Shown here one piece after another: positions 1 through 8,397 of a DNA stretch of 64,000 nt. The notes beneath the pieces were generated by a model. It saw only the letters and a list, made by a program, of their open reading frames with translations, had not been told where the DNA came from and searched no databases. How positions within the stretch are numbered: the first letter of the stretch is position 1; every line of letters begins with the position of its first letter. This DNA is from Bacteroides_D sp963546395 (lineage in GTDB: Bacteria > Bacteroidota > Bacteroidia > Bacteroidales > CAJPTX01), in the NCBI GenBank assembly GCA_963546395.1, contig CAUUMS010000006.1, forward strand, positions 1-64,000, written 5' to 3'. The position numbers and the translations under genes are program-made.

Positions 1-883
1 CGCAGAATGTGGTGACCTGCTCAGTGAATGGGGTGAATGAGGCGAGCTCCATCACGGCAAAGACGGTGTCGTCCTGCTTGACGGGCACGAGTATGAGATT
101 TCGAGCCGTGGCTTGCCCCAGCCCAGATGTGATGCTGAGGTATCCCTCGGGGAGCTGATTCAGCCGGGTGGTAACCCCCTCTAGGGCGCATGCACCAATG
201 AGCCCATCCCCCCACTCGAGTCTACGCTGCGCAAACTTGCGACGATCGTACGCATAGCACGCCAGAAGGGAGAAATGTCGGTCGTCCACCTCTTCCCCCT
301 CCACCAGGTAGAAACCGCACTGATTGGCCCCGACGTACTTGGCGAGGTGACTAACGATTCGATAGGCAAGATCTTCGAGGCGGTCGGTATCCTTCCTGAG
401 GATTTCGCCGAGCTGAGCTAGCCCATCCGATGTCCAATTGCGGAGCTGGTCTTCCTGGCGGCGCTTAGATTCCTCCTCGCGGCTGACGGCGATATCGTTG
501 CGAAGCTTGATGAGGGCTTGCCCCAGGTTGTCATGCGCATCGGGCTGAAACGGCATCATTTCCCCCCGCTCGATGGATCCTACCAGGGCGTTAAGGGTTT
601 CGATGTGCGTCTCGTTGTCCTGTATCACCTGCTCACGGGCAAAACGAACCTGAGCTATGATGCTCGATCCCACAAAGAGCAAGCCCCCCAGCCATAGGGG
701 GGTGAGATCGAGCAGGTACATGACGGGGTACTTCCCATGCAGCTGAAGGACAAAGCCCCACGAGAGCGCGCTCTCATCGGCGAAGGCTTGAATCAAAATG
801 GCTGTACAGACGAGAATGATGCCCACGAAGACCCCCAGCACAGTGTAGCGGGCCACAAACGAGCGGTCGTAAGCCTTCTGCAT
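1..883 (-). CDS. Membrane-anchored GAF-domain sensor protein (partial, C-terminus beyond window)
   Basis: Reading the minus strand from the ATG at 883 gives an open frame that runs off the left edge, so only about 294 N-terminal residues are visible. Two hydrophobic segments lie near the N-terminus: residues about 12-30, containing VGIILVCTAILIQ, and about 57-77, containing LWLGGLLFVGSSII. A charged, HAMP-like helical linker with REEESKRRQEDQL follows, then a GAF-like domain from about residue 175 with features such as GANQCGFYLVEG and WGDGLIGACALEG. The layout fits a signalling protein whose output domain (histidine kinase or SpoIIE-type phosphatase) lies outside the window. It is the last visible gene of the operon, 80 bases after the amidohydrolase. 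No Shine-Dalgarno is seen. The ligand is unknown. Confidence 0.75.
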   Translation of the reverse strand, partial: MQKAYDRSFVARYTVLGVFVGIILVCTAILIQAFADESALSWGFVLQLHGKYPVMYLLDLTPLWLGGLLFVGSSIIAQVRFAREQVIQDNETHIETLNALVGSIERGEMMPFQPDAHDNLGQALIKLRNDIAVSREEESKRRQEDQLRNWTSDGLAQLGEILRKDTDRLEDLAYRIVSHLAKYVGANQCGFYLVEGEEVDDRHFSLLACYAYDRRKFAQRRLEWGDGLIGACALEGVTTRLNQLPEGYLSITSGLGQATARNLILVPVKQDDTVFAVMELASFTPFTEQVTTFC

Positions 884-962
884 GGAACAAAAATTTGTCC
901 CGAATGTAGGAATAATTCAGCAATTGAGCCCCACGCTCTGCGCGCACTCAGCACATTCTCTC

Positions 963-2162
963 CTACCCCACGAGGGCCAAACGGCTGGCGATAGGCGTGA
1001 CAGAGGCCCCCTCGAGGCTATTGTGCATGAGGTTAGGCCCCGTGATGAGATTGACACCAGGGTGTGCCCCTACCGCAATGCGTCCGAGGCCTTCAAACCC
1101 ACAGGCCTCTGCACCTCCCAGCGTAGCCCATGTGAACAGCTCAGCAATGGGGAGATCTGGATTATAGCGATTCAGGATGCGCAGCTGCTCCAGTATCGAC
1201 AGCGTGGGGGATGAAGACAAGCTGTCTGTGCCCACGGCGAGGCGCATGCCCTCTTTTCGTAGCAGCTCAACCGGGGGCATGGCACCCCCGATGAACAGAT
1301 TGCTTGCTGGGCACAGGACGATGGTAGCCTGAGGGCAGTACTCCTTAATCTGCTGCATCATGGGCTGCGTAAGTGCTACGCAATGCACGAGCAAGATACG
1401 TTTACCAAGTGCCCCAAATCGGCGTAGGTACTCCATCACAGTGTCCATGGGGGGCACATTCGTCTCTCGTTTCCAGACGTGCGCATAGAGGTACTCCATG
1501 GCACCCGTGCCCTGCTCCATGAATTCCATTTCCTGCGGCGTTTCCGCAAAGTGCAGGGAGAAGATAGGGGCCTTCTCGAGCTCCGGCTCTAGCAACGACC
1601 ACAGCTCACGCCCCACCGAGTAGGGGGCATGAGGTGTCATGTATGCACGCTGCACTCCTGCCCGCTGGTAGGTCTCCCACACCGAGCGTCCCGTAGACCA
1701 TGCCTTATTCGCTAGCTCAGCATTAACCCCAAAGACCTCAACAAAGCTAACCGACATGAACTGCTCATGCGCCTTGAAGGGCACAGTATCCGCCGCATTG
1801 GAGATGTCGGCATACGCCACCTGGCCATCCGCTCGCAGGGCCTCGTAACCTTTCTCCAGATTCCGGTTGATCCGCTCCTGATCGATATCGATGCGCAGTG
1901 AATCGATCTGCCGCAGGAAGGCCACCATGGAACCTCCGGGGACGAATACGCCATCGAAGAACGAAAGCTCCATGTGGGTATGGGCATTGACAAAACCCGG
2001 AGTCAGTATACCAGAGTGAAACTCGACCCCCTCAGGCTCAACCCCGTCGAGCTGGAAAATCTCTACAATCTCCCCATTCGATGCCACGGTAACACCCCCA
2101 TTGCGTATCGGTTCACCGGATTGCGTGTGAAGCCATGTGGCTGCGATCTTTCTTGTTCCCAT
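963..2162 (-). CDS. Amidohydrolase; candidate aminodeoxyfutalosine deaminase
   Basis: This 399-residue metal-dependent hydrolase belongs to the amidohydrolase superfamily (chlorohydrolase/cytosine deaminase branch). Metal-binding HxH is in NAHTHMELSFF near residue 60, further ligands are in SLHFAET and LVHC, and the catalytic aspartate is in VGTDSLSSSPTLS. Serine-rich versions of that last motif are typical of aminodeoxyfutalosine and S-adenosylhomocysteine deaminase relatives. The gene lies one gene away from a futalosine hydrolase/MqnD fusion. That hydrolase needs futalosine, which many bacteria make by deaminating aminodeoxyfutalosine, so a role as this deaminase (MqnX-like) is a reasonable inference. 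Other nucleoside or guanine deaminase activities remain possible. It starts 4 bases after the DUF4296 gene, so the two are probably translated together. Confidence 0.75.
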   Translation of the reverse strand: MGTRKIAATWLHTQSGEPIRNGGVTVASNGEIVEIFQLDGVEPEGVEFHSGILTPGFVNAHTHMELSFFDGVFVPGGSMVAFLRQIDSLRIDIDQERINRNLEKGYEALRADGQVAYADISNAADTVPFKAHEQFMSVSFVEVFGVNAELANKAWSTGRSVWETYQRAGVQRAYMTPHAPYSVGRELWSLLEPELEKAPIFSLHFAETPQEMEFMEQGTGAMEYLYAHVWKRETNVPPMDTVMEYLRRFGALGKRILLVHCVALTQPMMQQIKEYCPQATIVLCPASNLFIGGAMPPVELLRKEGMRLAVGTDSLSSSPTLSILEQLRILNRYNPDLPIAELFTWATLGGAEACGFEGLGRIAVGAHPGVNLITGPNLMHNSLEGASVTPIASRLALVG

Positions 2163-2166
2163 TGCC

Positions 2167-2715
2167 TTACTCTATTGAATCGGCCAAGTCGTCCTCGATT
2201 GTCTCTAATTCTAGCTCCTGCATGCGTGCTAACGAGTCAGCATCTACCCGAGGGCCCAACTCGTCCTCCAGTTTCTGCAATCGTCCGATGAGACGCTCGA
2301 CGATGGGCTCGAGCCCTGCGGGCTGTGTGCAGTAGTAGTGCAGCGTCGTATCAAACTGCGCACGTGTAACCCCATGCTCCTGGAGCACGCCGGCATATGG
2401 ATCCAGCTGGCCATCACGTACCTTCTCAGCTAAACTGTCTACCACCCCCATTGCGCCGTTAACTCGTACCACGTCGTACAGAATCTCCTCGAACTTATCT
2501 GGCGGAATCTGCCCAGCCTTTTCCTGGCATCCTGTGCATAGAGTCGCCATCGCTAGCACAAGGGCGAGGCAGCCATATGACGCGTATCGGCCGCATCGAC
2601 GCAAGAGGCCCAAGATGCTCAACCCACATTCAGATTTAACCTTCTCATGCACCCGTGATACGATGCGGGTGCATCTCCCAAAGTGGCCCATAGTAAAGGC
2701 TGATTCCTCAGTCAT
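2167..2715 (-). CDS. DUF4296-family lipoprotein
   Basis: This small predicted lipoprotein has a hydrophobic stretch followed by the lipobox LCTGCQ at about residue 63 of the longest frame. The mature part begins with a segment of the IPPDKFEEILYDV type, characteristic of the Bacteroidota DUF4296 family, and ends in an acidic helical tail. With the ATG at 2715 the signal peptide would be abnormally long (about 62 residues). A downstream GTG or TTG start, giving a roughly 30-residue signal peptide, is more natural but cannot be fixed from the sequence. Function is unknown. It sits between the mqnB-mqnD fusion (38-base gap) and the amidohydrolase (4-base gap). Confidence 0.7.
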   Translation of the reverse strand: MTEESAFTMGHFGRCTRIVSRVHEKVKSECGLSILGLLRRCGRYASYGCLALVLAMATLCTGCQEKAGQIPPDKFEEILYDVVRVNGAMGVVDSLAEKVRDGQLDPYAGVLQEHGVTRAQFDTTLHYYCTQPAGLEPIVERLIGRLQKLEDELGPRVDADSLARMQELELETIEDDLADSIE

Positions 2716-2753
2716 GACAAATCTGCTCGAAGGTAGGAATTAAGTCTCCATGC

Positions 2754-4277
2754 CTACTCCCATGGCTCCACAAAGTGCCGATCATCATCGCCCTCCAGAT
2801 TCAGCAGGGTGCGTACTGCGGCGTATCCCTCGCTACCCAGGCTGTAGGTATAACCGTTGACGTAGAGATTGATGTGCGACGACTGCACCGAGTGAGAAAG
2901 CTCTTGGGCATGTGCTCGCACGTATGGCATCACCCGCTCACGATGCTCCCACGCATAGCGTAGGCTTCGACGAATTGCCGTGGCAATATCCCGCTGCACC
3001 GCATCCTGTAGCGAACGCTGAACGCATATCACTCCCAGAGGTAGCGGTATCGCATGACGACGCTCCCACATCTCACCCAAGTCTGCCACCTGCGTGAGCC
3101 CCAAATCTCGGAAGGTGAATCGCCCCTCGTGGATAAGAACTCCATAATCGTACTCCCCACTAGCCACACGGGGTGCGATATCCGAGAAAAGGGCTGGCTC
3201 CACGTGGTTTACTTCAGGGAAGAACATGCGGAACAGGGCGCAGGCCGTGGTAGATAGACCTGGCAATAGAACCCGAGCATCACGTGACGGCCTAGCTGTC
3301 TGCCCCGCTCTAGTCACGAGAATCGGCCCCACCCCAAACCCTAGTGCAGCACCAACGCTCAAGATCTTGTACTGATGAGCAATGGATGGATAGGCTGCGG
3401 CACTGACCTTCACCACAGGCACTGCGCCACTCTGCGCAAGCTGATTGAGGGCCGCAATGTCCAACAGCTGCGGCTGACTGGCAAGCCCCGGGGAGTCAAT
3501 TAGCCCCATAGCCAGTGCCCCAAACAGGAAGGTGTCATTCGGGCAGGGCGATATAGCCCAGGCGAGAGCCTCAGACTCTGCATTAGACGTAGCCTCTACA
3601 GCCAGTAATGCCTCCGCCAGACGTGCCTTAGCGAGTGGGACATTCCATTGGGCTGTCTGCCCATCACCCACATAATTCGAGACCACCCCCAGTGATATGT
3701 ACGAGAAACATGAGCCGCCCCCTGCATTCCCTCTCTCGAGCTCTGCCGCCTGGCAGACCATGGCGAATGCTGCGCCCTCCATACCCTCCACGGCAGGACT
3801 TGTCTGCCCTATGCGATCAACTGGATGATTGATACACCCTGGCGTTTCCACCGTGGTCGCCCGCACTCGACGAAACGTTTGCCACGGCTGCGGACTGGGA
3901 ATATTTGTCGCAGTAAAGCCCTCAGGGCCCGGCTCCACGGCCTGTGCAAAACCGGCCGCCCTGAGCGATTGCCACTCATCGCTGCGCCATACCCCATAGT
4001 TGGCAAAGGCGTCCGACTCCATCACGACGAGGTCGCCCACAGCCAATTCGCTACTGTAAGCCCCCACGAAACCAGCGTGTATCACCTGGCTATAGTCTCT
4101 CACACATCGGGCTAGGTGATAGGCGCACGACGCAGCCCCCACACCCGTCACCAGCAGATCGATACCATCTGCGATGCGGTGCAATCCCACGCCGACATCG
4201 GCCCTCATCCCCTTGGCCTGAAGGTAGTGCTCCACCTCCAGCGCAGTAGCCGTCACTAACAGCGCGCGCCCCATCAT
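2754..4277 (-). CDS. mqnB-mqnD: Fused futalosine hydrolase (MqnB) - MqnD menaquinone biosynthesis protein
   Basis: This single 507-residue frame carries two enzymes of the futalosine route to menaquinone. Residues 1 to about 225 resemble nucleoside phosphorylase-like futalosine hydrolase, with LLVTGVGAASCAYHL, VIHAGFVGAY and the active-site-like VEGMEGAAFAMVC. They should cleave futalosine to dehypoxanthine futalosine and hypoxanthine. Residues about 240 to 507 begin with the MqnD signature AISPCPNDTFLFGAL and have the periplasmic-binding-protein-like fold of the enzyme that makes 1,4-dihydroxy-6-naphthoate from the cyclic intermediate. The two enzymes are usually separate genes of about 200-230 and 270-280 residues, so each half is full length. 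The start overlaps the TolC-like gene stop by 4 bases (ATGA), implying translational coupling. No frame break is seen at the junction. Confidence 0.88.
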   Translation of the reverse strand: MMGRALLVTATALEVEHYLQAKGMRADVGVGLHRIADGIDLLVTGVGAASCAYHLARCVRDYSQVIHAGFVGAYSSELAVGDLVVMESDAFANYGVWRSDEWQSLRAAGFAQAVEPGPEGFTATNIPSPQPWQTFRRVRATTVETPGCINHPVDRIGQTSPAVEGMEGAAFAMVCQAAELERGNAGGGSCFSYISLGVVSNYVGDGQTAQWNVPLAKARLAEALLAVEATSNAESEALAWAISPCPNDTFLFGALAMGLIDSPGLASQPQLLDIAALNQLAQSGAVPVVKVSAAAYPSIAHQYKILSVGAALGFGVGPILVTRAGQTARPSRDARVLLPGLSTTACALFRMFFPEVNHVEPALFSDIAPRVASGEYDYGVLIHEGRFTFRDLGLTQVADLGEMWERRHAIPLPLGVICVQRSLQDAVQRDIATAIRRSLRYAWEHRERVMPYVRAHAQELSHSVQSSHINLYVNGYTYSLGSEGYAAVRTLLNLEGDDDRHFVEPWE

Positions 4278-5794
4278 CGTAGCAATGCCTCAAAATCAAC
4301 CATCAGCTCCTTGCGACTACCGGGGTCATACAGAGTAGTCCGGCGCAAGGTATAGTAAACTTGCCAGTAGGATTGCACGGCACGGATGTACGACAGCCTA
4401 GCAGCATCACGATCCACCTGGGCCTTATCGAGCTCTAGCACATCCACCTTACCCGTCAGGAACCGCTGCTTGGTGATGTAGTAACGATTCTGCGCTATGG
4501 TATCGGCCTTAGCCGCCAGCATCAGCTGATCGTTGAGCAGATTATAGCGCATCACCTGCAAAAACACCTCCTGCATAAAGCTCTGGCGATACCGTTCCCC
4601 TTGCATCCTGGCAATCTCGTAATTACTCTGCGCTATCCGCAGTCGGCCACGCCCCTGTCCCCAATCCAGTATGGGCACGCTAATTGCAACACGTAGTCCC
4701 TGCTGATCCTGCACATTCCTATAGGCTGCGGGTAGTGTCTGCGCTTGCTGAGTGAGCCCGTAGCTCAGCGCAAGAGACAGCGAGTAGCCCATATCGGCCC
4801 GAGCCTGCGCTATCCCCCTTCGAGCCTCTATCCCCTCACGCTCCTTTGCCAGAATGCCCGGATTCCGGGCCAAAGCCACCGTCATTACACTATCATACAG
4901 GAGGCTATCCACAGGAGCCGCTACAGGTGCCTCCACCTCCCACTCATACTCCTCATTGAGCCCGAGGAACGACTGTAATTTAAACGAGGCCACCTTCAGT
5001 TGCACCTGCCCCTCATTCACCGCATGCGCTGCATTGAGGTGATTGAGCTCCATCTGCAATAACTCGTTCTCTGCTATCGTGCCGATGTTATACCGCCCCT
5101 TGGCGATACGGTATAGCGTGTCGGCATTCATCCTATTTAGCCGTGCGATGGCCAAGCTCTGCTGAGCATGCAGGAGATCGAAGAAATGGTTAATCGCCTC
5201 CAGGGATATCTCCTCCAGCGTCTGCATGTAGGTACGCTTAGACTCCTCGTAACGTTTAGGCTCTATGCGCCGATCCCATTTGAGCGTGTTGAGGGCAAAA
5301 AAGTTGTGCTCAAGGCCCACCTGCACTGGAACAGTCATGTAATCCGTACGCCGCCGTAGCCCGAACACGTCAACCCGGTTCAGGTTCGATCGCACGTAGA
5401 GATTAGTCCCCGTCGTACCTATACGCTGCGTGAGCGTAAGCCCCAACGACAGATCATTGGCATTCTCCGACACGTAGCTGTACGAGCCATCTGGCAGCTG
5501 GTAGCGCACGAGTCGCCTGTTGAAGTCGGGCAGCCCGCCCGTAAACTTCACCGAGGGCAGGTACTGCGCCCTGTATCCCCTGTAACGCCAGTGAGCCAGC
5601 AAGAACTGGTGGCGAGCCTGCATCGCCTGCGATGAGTACTCTCTCGCATACACCAGGCACTCTTCCAGGGTAAGACGTTTCCGCAGCTGGGCAACTACGT
5701 CGTGCCCCCCTATCGCAAGGGAGCTCCACAGCAACATGCAAACCAAGATACCACGTACGATCCGTCTCCTCCTCATCCCCATCGGCTCACTCAT
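4274..5794 (-). CDS. TolC-family outer membrane efflux protein
   Basis: This is an outer-membrane channel of a tripartite efflux pump. From the ATG at 5794 the protein has 506 residues. It opens with a basic segment (MRRRR) and a hydrophobic signal peptide ending near VVAQ. LTLEECLVYAREYSSQ, the usual TolC/OEP N-terminal helix, follows. Two long helical hairpins contain the repeat-type segments ELLQMELNHLNAAHA and VDVLELDKAQVDRDAAR. The start overlaps the stop of the MacB-like gene by 8 bases and the stop overlaps the mqnB-mqnD start by 4, so the genes form a tight unit. An earlier in-frame start at 5902 would lie deep inside the permease gene and is unlikely. Confidence 0.9.
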   Translation of the reverse strand: MSEPMGMRRRRIVRGILVCMLLWSSLAIGGHDVVAQLRKRLTLEECLVYAREYSSQAMQARHQFLLAHWRYRGYRAQYLPSVKFTGGLPDFNRRLVRYQLPDGSYSYVSENANDLSLGLTLTQRIGTTGTNLYVRSNLNRVDVFGLRRRTDYMTVPVQVGLEHNFFALNTLKWDRRIEPKRYEESKRTYMQTLEEISLEAINHFFDLLHAQQSLAIARLNRMNADTLYRIAKGRYNIGTIAENELLQMELNHLNAAHAVNEGQVQLKVASFKLQSFLGLNEEYEWEVEAPVAAPVDSLLYDSVMTVALARNPGILAKEREGIEARRGIAQARADMGYSLSLALSYGLTQQAQTLPAAYRNVQDQQGLRVAISVPILDWGQGRGRLRIAQSNYEIARMQGERYRQSFMQEVFLQVMRYNLLNDQLMLAAKADTIAQNRYYITKQRFLTGKVDVLELDKAQVDRDAARLSYIRAVQSYWQVYYTLRRTTLYDPGSRKELMVDFEALLR

Positions 5795-7097
5795 GGTGTA
5801 ACGACTCCATGGGACTCTTACCAGCTGCACGCCGGGCGGGCGCATAGCCAAAGATGATCCCCACAGCCACCGAGACACCGAAGGCCACCAGCATGGCACC
5901 ACCCGTAAGCACTGTCTCTATGCCCGCAATCTTTCGGATGACCACCGCCGAAGCCACACCCAGCAGCACCCCGAGCAGACCACCACTCACCCCGATGAGT
6001 ACCGCCTCTGCTAGGAACTGCACCACGATATCACGACGTTTGGCACCCACGGCGAGCCTTATGCCTATCTCCTTGATACGCTCCATCACCGTGGCAAACA
6101 TGATGTTCATAATCCCAATCCCACCCACCAGGAGAGAGATACCTGCTATCAGCCCCAGCACCAAGTTAAAGATCTCCTTGGTACGCTGTTGCTGCCTCAA
6201 TAGTTCCTCTGGCACCACCACCCTAAAGTCCTCCACCCCCTGATGTCTACGCAGCAGGATCCTGTTGACCACCTCGCAGGTAGGGGGCACATGCTCCGCC
6301 TCATCCACCTGCAGCACGAGCCGATCAGCCTCGTGAAACGTCGTCTCATCCTGCATTGTCAGTGCGCCGTACCGCTTCGAGAGGGCACCCCGCCGCTTAT
6401 AGCGCAGTGCCAGTGCACCGATCCCCACAAAGATTCGCCTATTGTAGTTACCCACCCCCTGGAGTGACTCCGCCCCCGCATCCTCGTCATCCCGCATCAG
6501 CACCCCCACCACCTCAAACCATGCATTCTTAATCCGCAACCGTTGCCCCAGGGGGTCAACCCGAGAGAAGAGCCTGGCACGCACCTCGCTCCCGATAACG
6601 CACACCGCAGACAGCTGCTCCTTCCGGCGAGCACGTAGCCACTCCCCACGCTCCAGCCGAAGATTGTAGATGGAAAGGTAATCCTCATTGATACCCGTGA
6701 TCTGACACTTCATCCGCGCCGAGGCACTCTGCGCATGGTCATCATACGTCACCTCTGGCGTGATGTAGCGCACAGAGGGTATCACATGCCGAATAACCCC
6801 CGCATCCTGCAAGGTGAGCCCTGGTGAAAACCGCTTGCTGGCTCCGGCCTTCTCCCCCTCCTCATCTGCGACCTCACCCTTCTCGGTCCGTATTGCCTCA
6901 ACGACGATATTGTTGACCCCCACCCGGCGCATCTGCTCCAGAATCTCCTTCCGGGCACCGCCCCCAATGGCGAGCATGCTGATCACAGCTGCCACCCCGA
7001 AGACGATACCGAGCCCCGTGAGGAAAGAGCGTAGCTTATTGCTGCGTATCGATTCGAGGGCGATCTCTATATCGTGCAGGTAACGGGCCCCAAACAT
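5787..7097 (-). CDS. MacB-like ABC transporter permease (FtsX/MacB superfamily)
   Basis: This permease subunit belongs to a MacAB-TolC-type mechanotransmission pump. The N-terminus ALESIRSNKLRSFLTGLGIV followed by a membrane helix is the standard MacB N-terminal motif. A large periplasmic domain (about residues 60-300) follows, then three C-terminal membrane helices with GGIGIMNIMFATVMER and KEIGIRLAVGAKRRDI, then APARRAAGKSPMESL. No ATPase domain is fused and no ATPase gene is adjacent, so the nucleotide-binding subunit must be encoded elsewhere. The ATG at 7097 lies 4 bases after the adaptor gene stop and fits the family N-terminus; an upstream ATG at 7136 would overlap that gene. Substrate unknown (antibiotic, lipid or peptide are possibilities). 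Confidence 0.88.
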   Translation of the reverse strand: MFGARYLHDIEIALESIRSNKLRSFLTGLGIVFGVAAVISMLAIGGGARKEILEQMRRVGVNNIVVEAIRTEKGEVADEEGEKAGASKRFSPGLTLQDAGVIRHVIPSVRYITPEVTYDDHAQSASARMKCQITGINEDYLSIYNLRLERGEWLRARRKEQLSAVCVIGSEVRARLFSRVDPLGQRLRIKNAWFEVVGVLMRDDEDAGAESLQGVGNYNRRIFVGIGALALRYKRRGALSKRYGALTMQDETTFHEADRLVLQVDEAEHVPPTCEVVNRILLRRHQGVEDFRVVVPEELLRQQQRTKEIFNLVLGLIAGISLLVGGIGIMNIMFATVMERIKEIGIRLAVGAKRRDIVVQFLAEAVLIGVSGGLLGVLLGVASAVVIRKIAGIETVLTGGAMLVAFGVSVAVGIIFGYAPARRAAGKSPMESLHHE

Positions 7098-7101
7098 GGC
7101 A

Positions 7102-8394
7102 CTACTCGCTACCCAACCCCACCCAGCGAAACGCATCCCCCTTCGGCGGGATGCTCAGGTAGAGTTGTTCTCCCTCCTGTAACCCGCGCAACACCACCGC
7201 ATCGCTCTCATTGGACTCGCCCAGGACAACCTGACGCCTCTCCCCGCTCGCCGTGTACACGAACTGTAGCGAATCCGATGCATGCACGCACTCCAGCGGG
7301 CAATACACCACGTCGTCACTGCTGTACACCACAATGCGATTGCTCGTTGTCATCGATGGGCGTAGCACGCTATCCCCAGCCAGCAGGAGCACACGCACCT
7401 CGAACATCTTGGCATCGCTCCCTTGCACCTGCTCACCCACATTGGCCACCTCGCTCACCCGTCCGGGGTACGACCTACCGGGGAACGCATCCACCCCCAC
7501 CGATACGCTCTGTCCCGCTCGGATACGGCTGATGTCGATCTCATTCACGTACGTCTGCGAGACCAGCTCCGTCAAATCTGGCAGGGTGGCAATGGTCGCA
7601 TCCCACGGAGAGATCTTCGATCCCACCGTCCGTTTCTTGCCATCCCACTCCCTGTGATAGATCACCATGCCACGCTGTGGGGCGTAAATGGTGAACTTGC
7701 CCATCAGCGCCTCCAGGTCATCACGCTGCCGCTTTACGCGCTGTAAGTTGAGCTCAGCCTCCCGCATGGATGCCACCAGCTGACGATACTTCAGCCGATA
7801 ATTCTCCTGCGCCTGGCGCAACGCTCGCTCCGATTTCTCCAGGCTAATCTGAGCCTGACGCAGCGTTGCAGGCGGTTCGTACTTGGATTGCTCGCAGGCC
7901 AGACGACGCTCCTCCACCTCAAACTCGAGGTTCACCAGCGAGCTGCGCAGCTCACGCAGTGTTAGGGCCGTGTCTAGCTGCGTCTTCACGTATTGCTGCT
8001 CGCCCTTCTCCACCTCATCTGCCAGCGTCTTCACCTGAAGGGCCAGCACCTGCTGATCGAGCTGGGCCACGTAATCCCCCGAGTCCACCACCGTACCCTC
8101 ATCCACAAGATCCTTGATTGGCACCTCGCCGATGCGCACCGAATTCGATCGCATCTCCACCGAAGGCCCACTGATGGTCACGCTCCGTAACGATTGGAGC
8201 TCACCCGTCACCGTCACCGACACCTCGAAGTGCCCACGCTTGACGCTGACGTAGAGGCCAGCCGACCGCGTACTCCGCGCACGCATGTAGCCCCACGTCC
8301 CCACAGCAGCCACAAGCACGAGCACCCCTAGCGACCACCCGAGGCGATTGCGCCTCCGCAGTGTAGTCCACAAGCTCTGCAAGTGCCCGGGCAT
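7102..8394 (-). CDS. MacA/HlyD-like periplasmic membrane fusion protein
   Basis: This is the adaptor of the tripartite pump, 430 residues. A single N-terminal membrane helix (LGVLVLVAAVGTWGYM) is followed by a barrel-sandwich half (VKRGHFEVSVTVTGELQSL). A long alpha-helical hairpin rich in charged residues spans about residues 120-225. The returning lipoyl half is around FTIYAPQRGMVIYHREWDG, and a beta-barrel domain around VNEIDISRIRAGQSV. It begins 3 bases after the glmM stop and is followed at 4 bases by the permease, so glmM, adaptor, permease and TolC-like channel are probably co-transcribed. The order adaptor-permease-channel matches Bacteroidota MacAB-type loci. Confidence 0.88.
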   Translation of the reverse strand: MPGHLQSLWTTLRRRNRLGWSLGVLVLVAAVGTWGYMRARSTRSAGLYVSVKRGHFEVSVTVTGELQSLRSVTISGPSVEMRSNSVRIGEVPIKDLVDEGTVVDSGDYVAQLDQQVLALQVKTLADEVEKGEQQYVKTQLDTALTLRELRSSLVNLEFEVEERRLACEQSKYEPPATLRQAQISLEKSERALRQAQENYRLKYRQLVASMREAELNLQRVKRQRDDLEALMGKFTIYAPQRGMVIYHREWDGKKRTVGSKISPWDATIATLPDLTELVSQTYVNEIDISRIRAGQSVSVGVDAFPGRSYPGRVSEVANVGEQVQGSDAKMFEVRVLLLAGDSVLRPSMTTSNRIVVYSSDDVVYCPLECVHASDSLQFVYTASGERRQVVLGESNESDAVVLRGLQEGEQLYLSIPPKGDAFRWVGLGSE

Positions 8395-8397
8395 GCC

